From assembly GCA_027452215.1 (NCBI GenBank), contig DAIDGQ010000022.1:1-64000 (forward strand): a stretch of DNA of 64,000 nucleotides. The letters are read 5' to 3'. Of this stretch, positions 63,324 through 64,000 are shown one piece after another. Source of the DNA: Granulicella sp. (lineage in GTDB: Bacteria > Acidobacteriota > Terriglobia > Terriglobales > Acidobacteriaceae). The notes below the pieces were generated by a model. That model was not told the DNA's origin. It saw only the letters and a program-made list of their open reading frames with translations, and ran no database searches. Made by a program: the position numbers and the translations under genes. How positions within the stretch are numbered: the stretch's first letter is position 1; every line of letters begins with the position of its first letter.

Positions 63324-64000
<677 letters not shown>

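Overview
The window (about 64 kb, high G+C) looks like chromosome of an acidobacterium of the Terriglobia type (Granulicella/Terriglobus/Edaphobacter-like). Evidence for this: two secreted proteins with the VWFA-related domain expanded in Acidobacteria, an Oar-like TonB-dependent protein with an N-terminal carboxypeptidase-regulatory domain, a giant Ig-like-repeat surface protein, an LPS core/lipid A block (waaA-lpxK-GT9), and short palindromic repeats whose in-frame translation ('CHPERS...') is familiar from acidobacterial genomes. This placement is from recognition only; no 16S or marker search was possible.

Layout. 1-2.6 kb: 3' part of an Lhr-type helicase gene carrying several in-frame palindromic repeats, then a tiny Cys-rich DUF5522 protein. 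2.6-10.5 kb (minus): DUF5666 protein, Oar-like outer-membrane protein and two VWFA proteins. 10.6-14.1 kb (plus): VIT-family metal transporter and the ergothioneine pair egtB-egtD. 14.1-14.8 kb: non-coding, hairpin-rich. 14.8-23.8 kb (minus): nine tightly packed genes and one looser one, running waaA, lpxK, GT9, isoprenylcysteine-methyltransferase-like, DUF3108, DUF2007, queC, TPR protein, moeA, moaC. 23.8-32 kb: unknown exported protein, GNAT, trmFO, der (minus), dinG-like helicase, small membrane protein, queD, queE. 32-38.8 kb (minus): a C30-type carotenoid-acid cluster (two CrtN/CrtP-like desaturase/oxidases, aldehyde dehydrogenase, acyltransferase, glycosyltransferase). 38.9-42 kb: DUF1440 protein, very acidic protein, M61 peptidase. 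42-44 kb: decayed remains of a DUF4129-DUF4350-(MoxR)-DUF58 locus. 44-54 kb (plus): Ig-repeat giant, outer-membrane barrel, GAF/PAS histidine kinase, stand-alone receiver, M42 peptidase. 54-60 kb: ATP-grasp ligase plus luciferase-like monooxygenase, GH79-like glycosidase, glmS. 60-61.4 kb: A+T-richer two-gene islet (DUF5343 protein plus a possible BECR-fold nuclease) behind a perfect 18-bp palindrome. 61.8-64 kb: TIGR03118 protein, YggX, start of ligA.

How genes work together. QueC, QueD and QueE supply three steps of preQ0/queuosine synthesis from two separate loci. MoaC and MoeA act in molybdenum-cofactor synthesis. WaaA, LpxK and the GT9 enzyme build lipid A-Kdo-core. EgtB and EgtD make ergothioneine. 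The carotenoid genes can convert a C30 precursor made elsewhere into a glycosylated, acylated carotenoic acid. The best candidate for an undescribed system is the DUF5343/nuclease-like islet with its operator-like palindrome. The most informative genome-evolution signals are the palindromic elements inside lhr and egtB and the deletion-fused DUF4350/DUF58 remnant.
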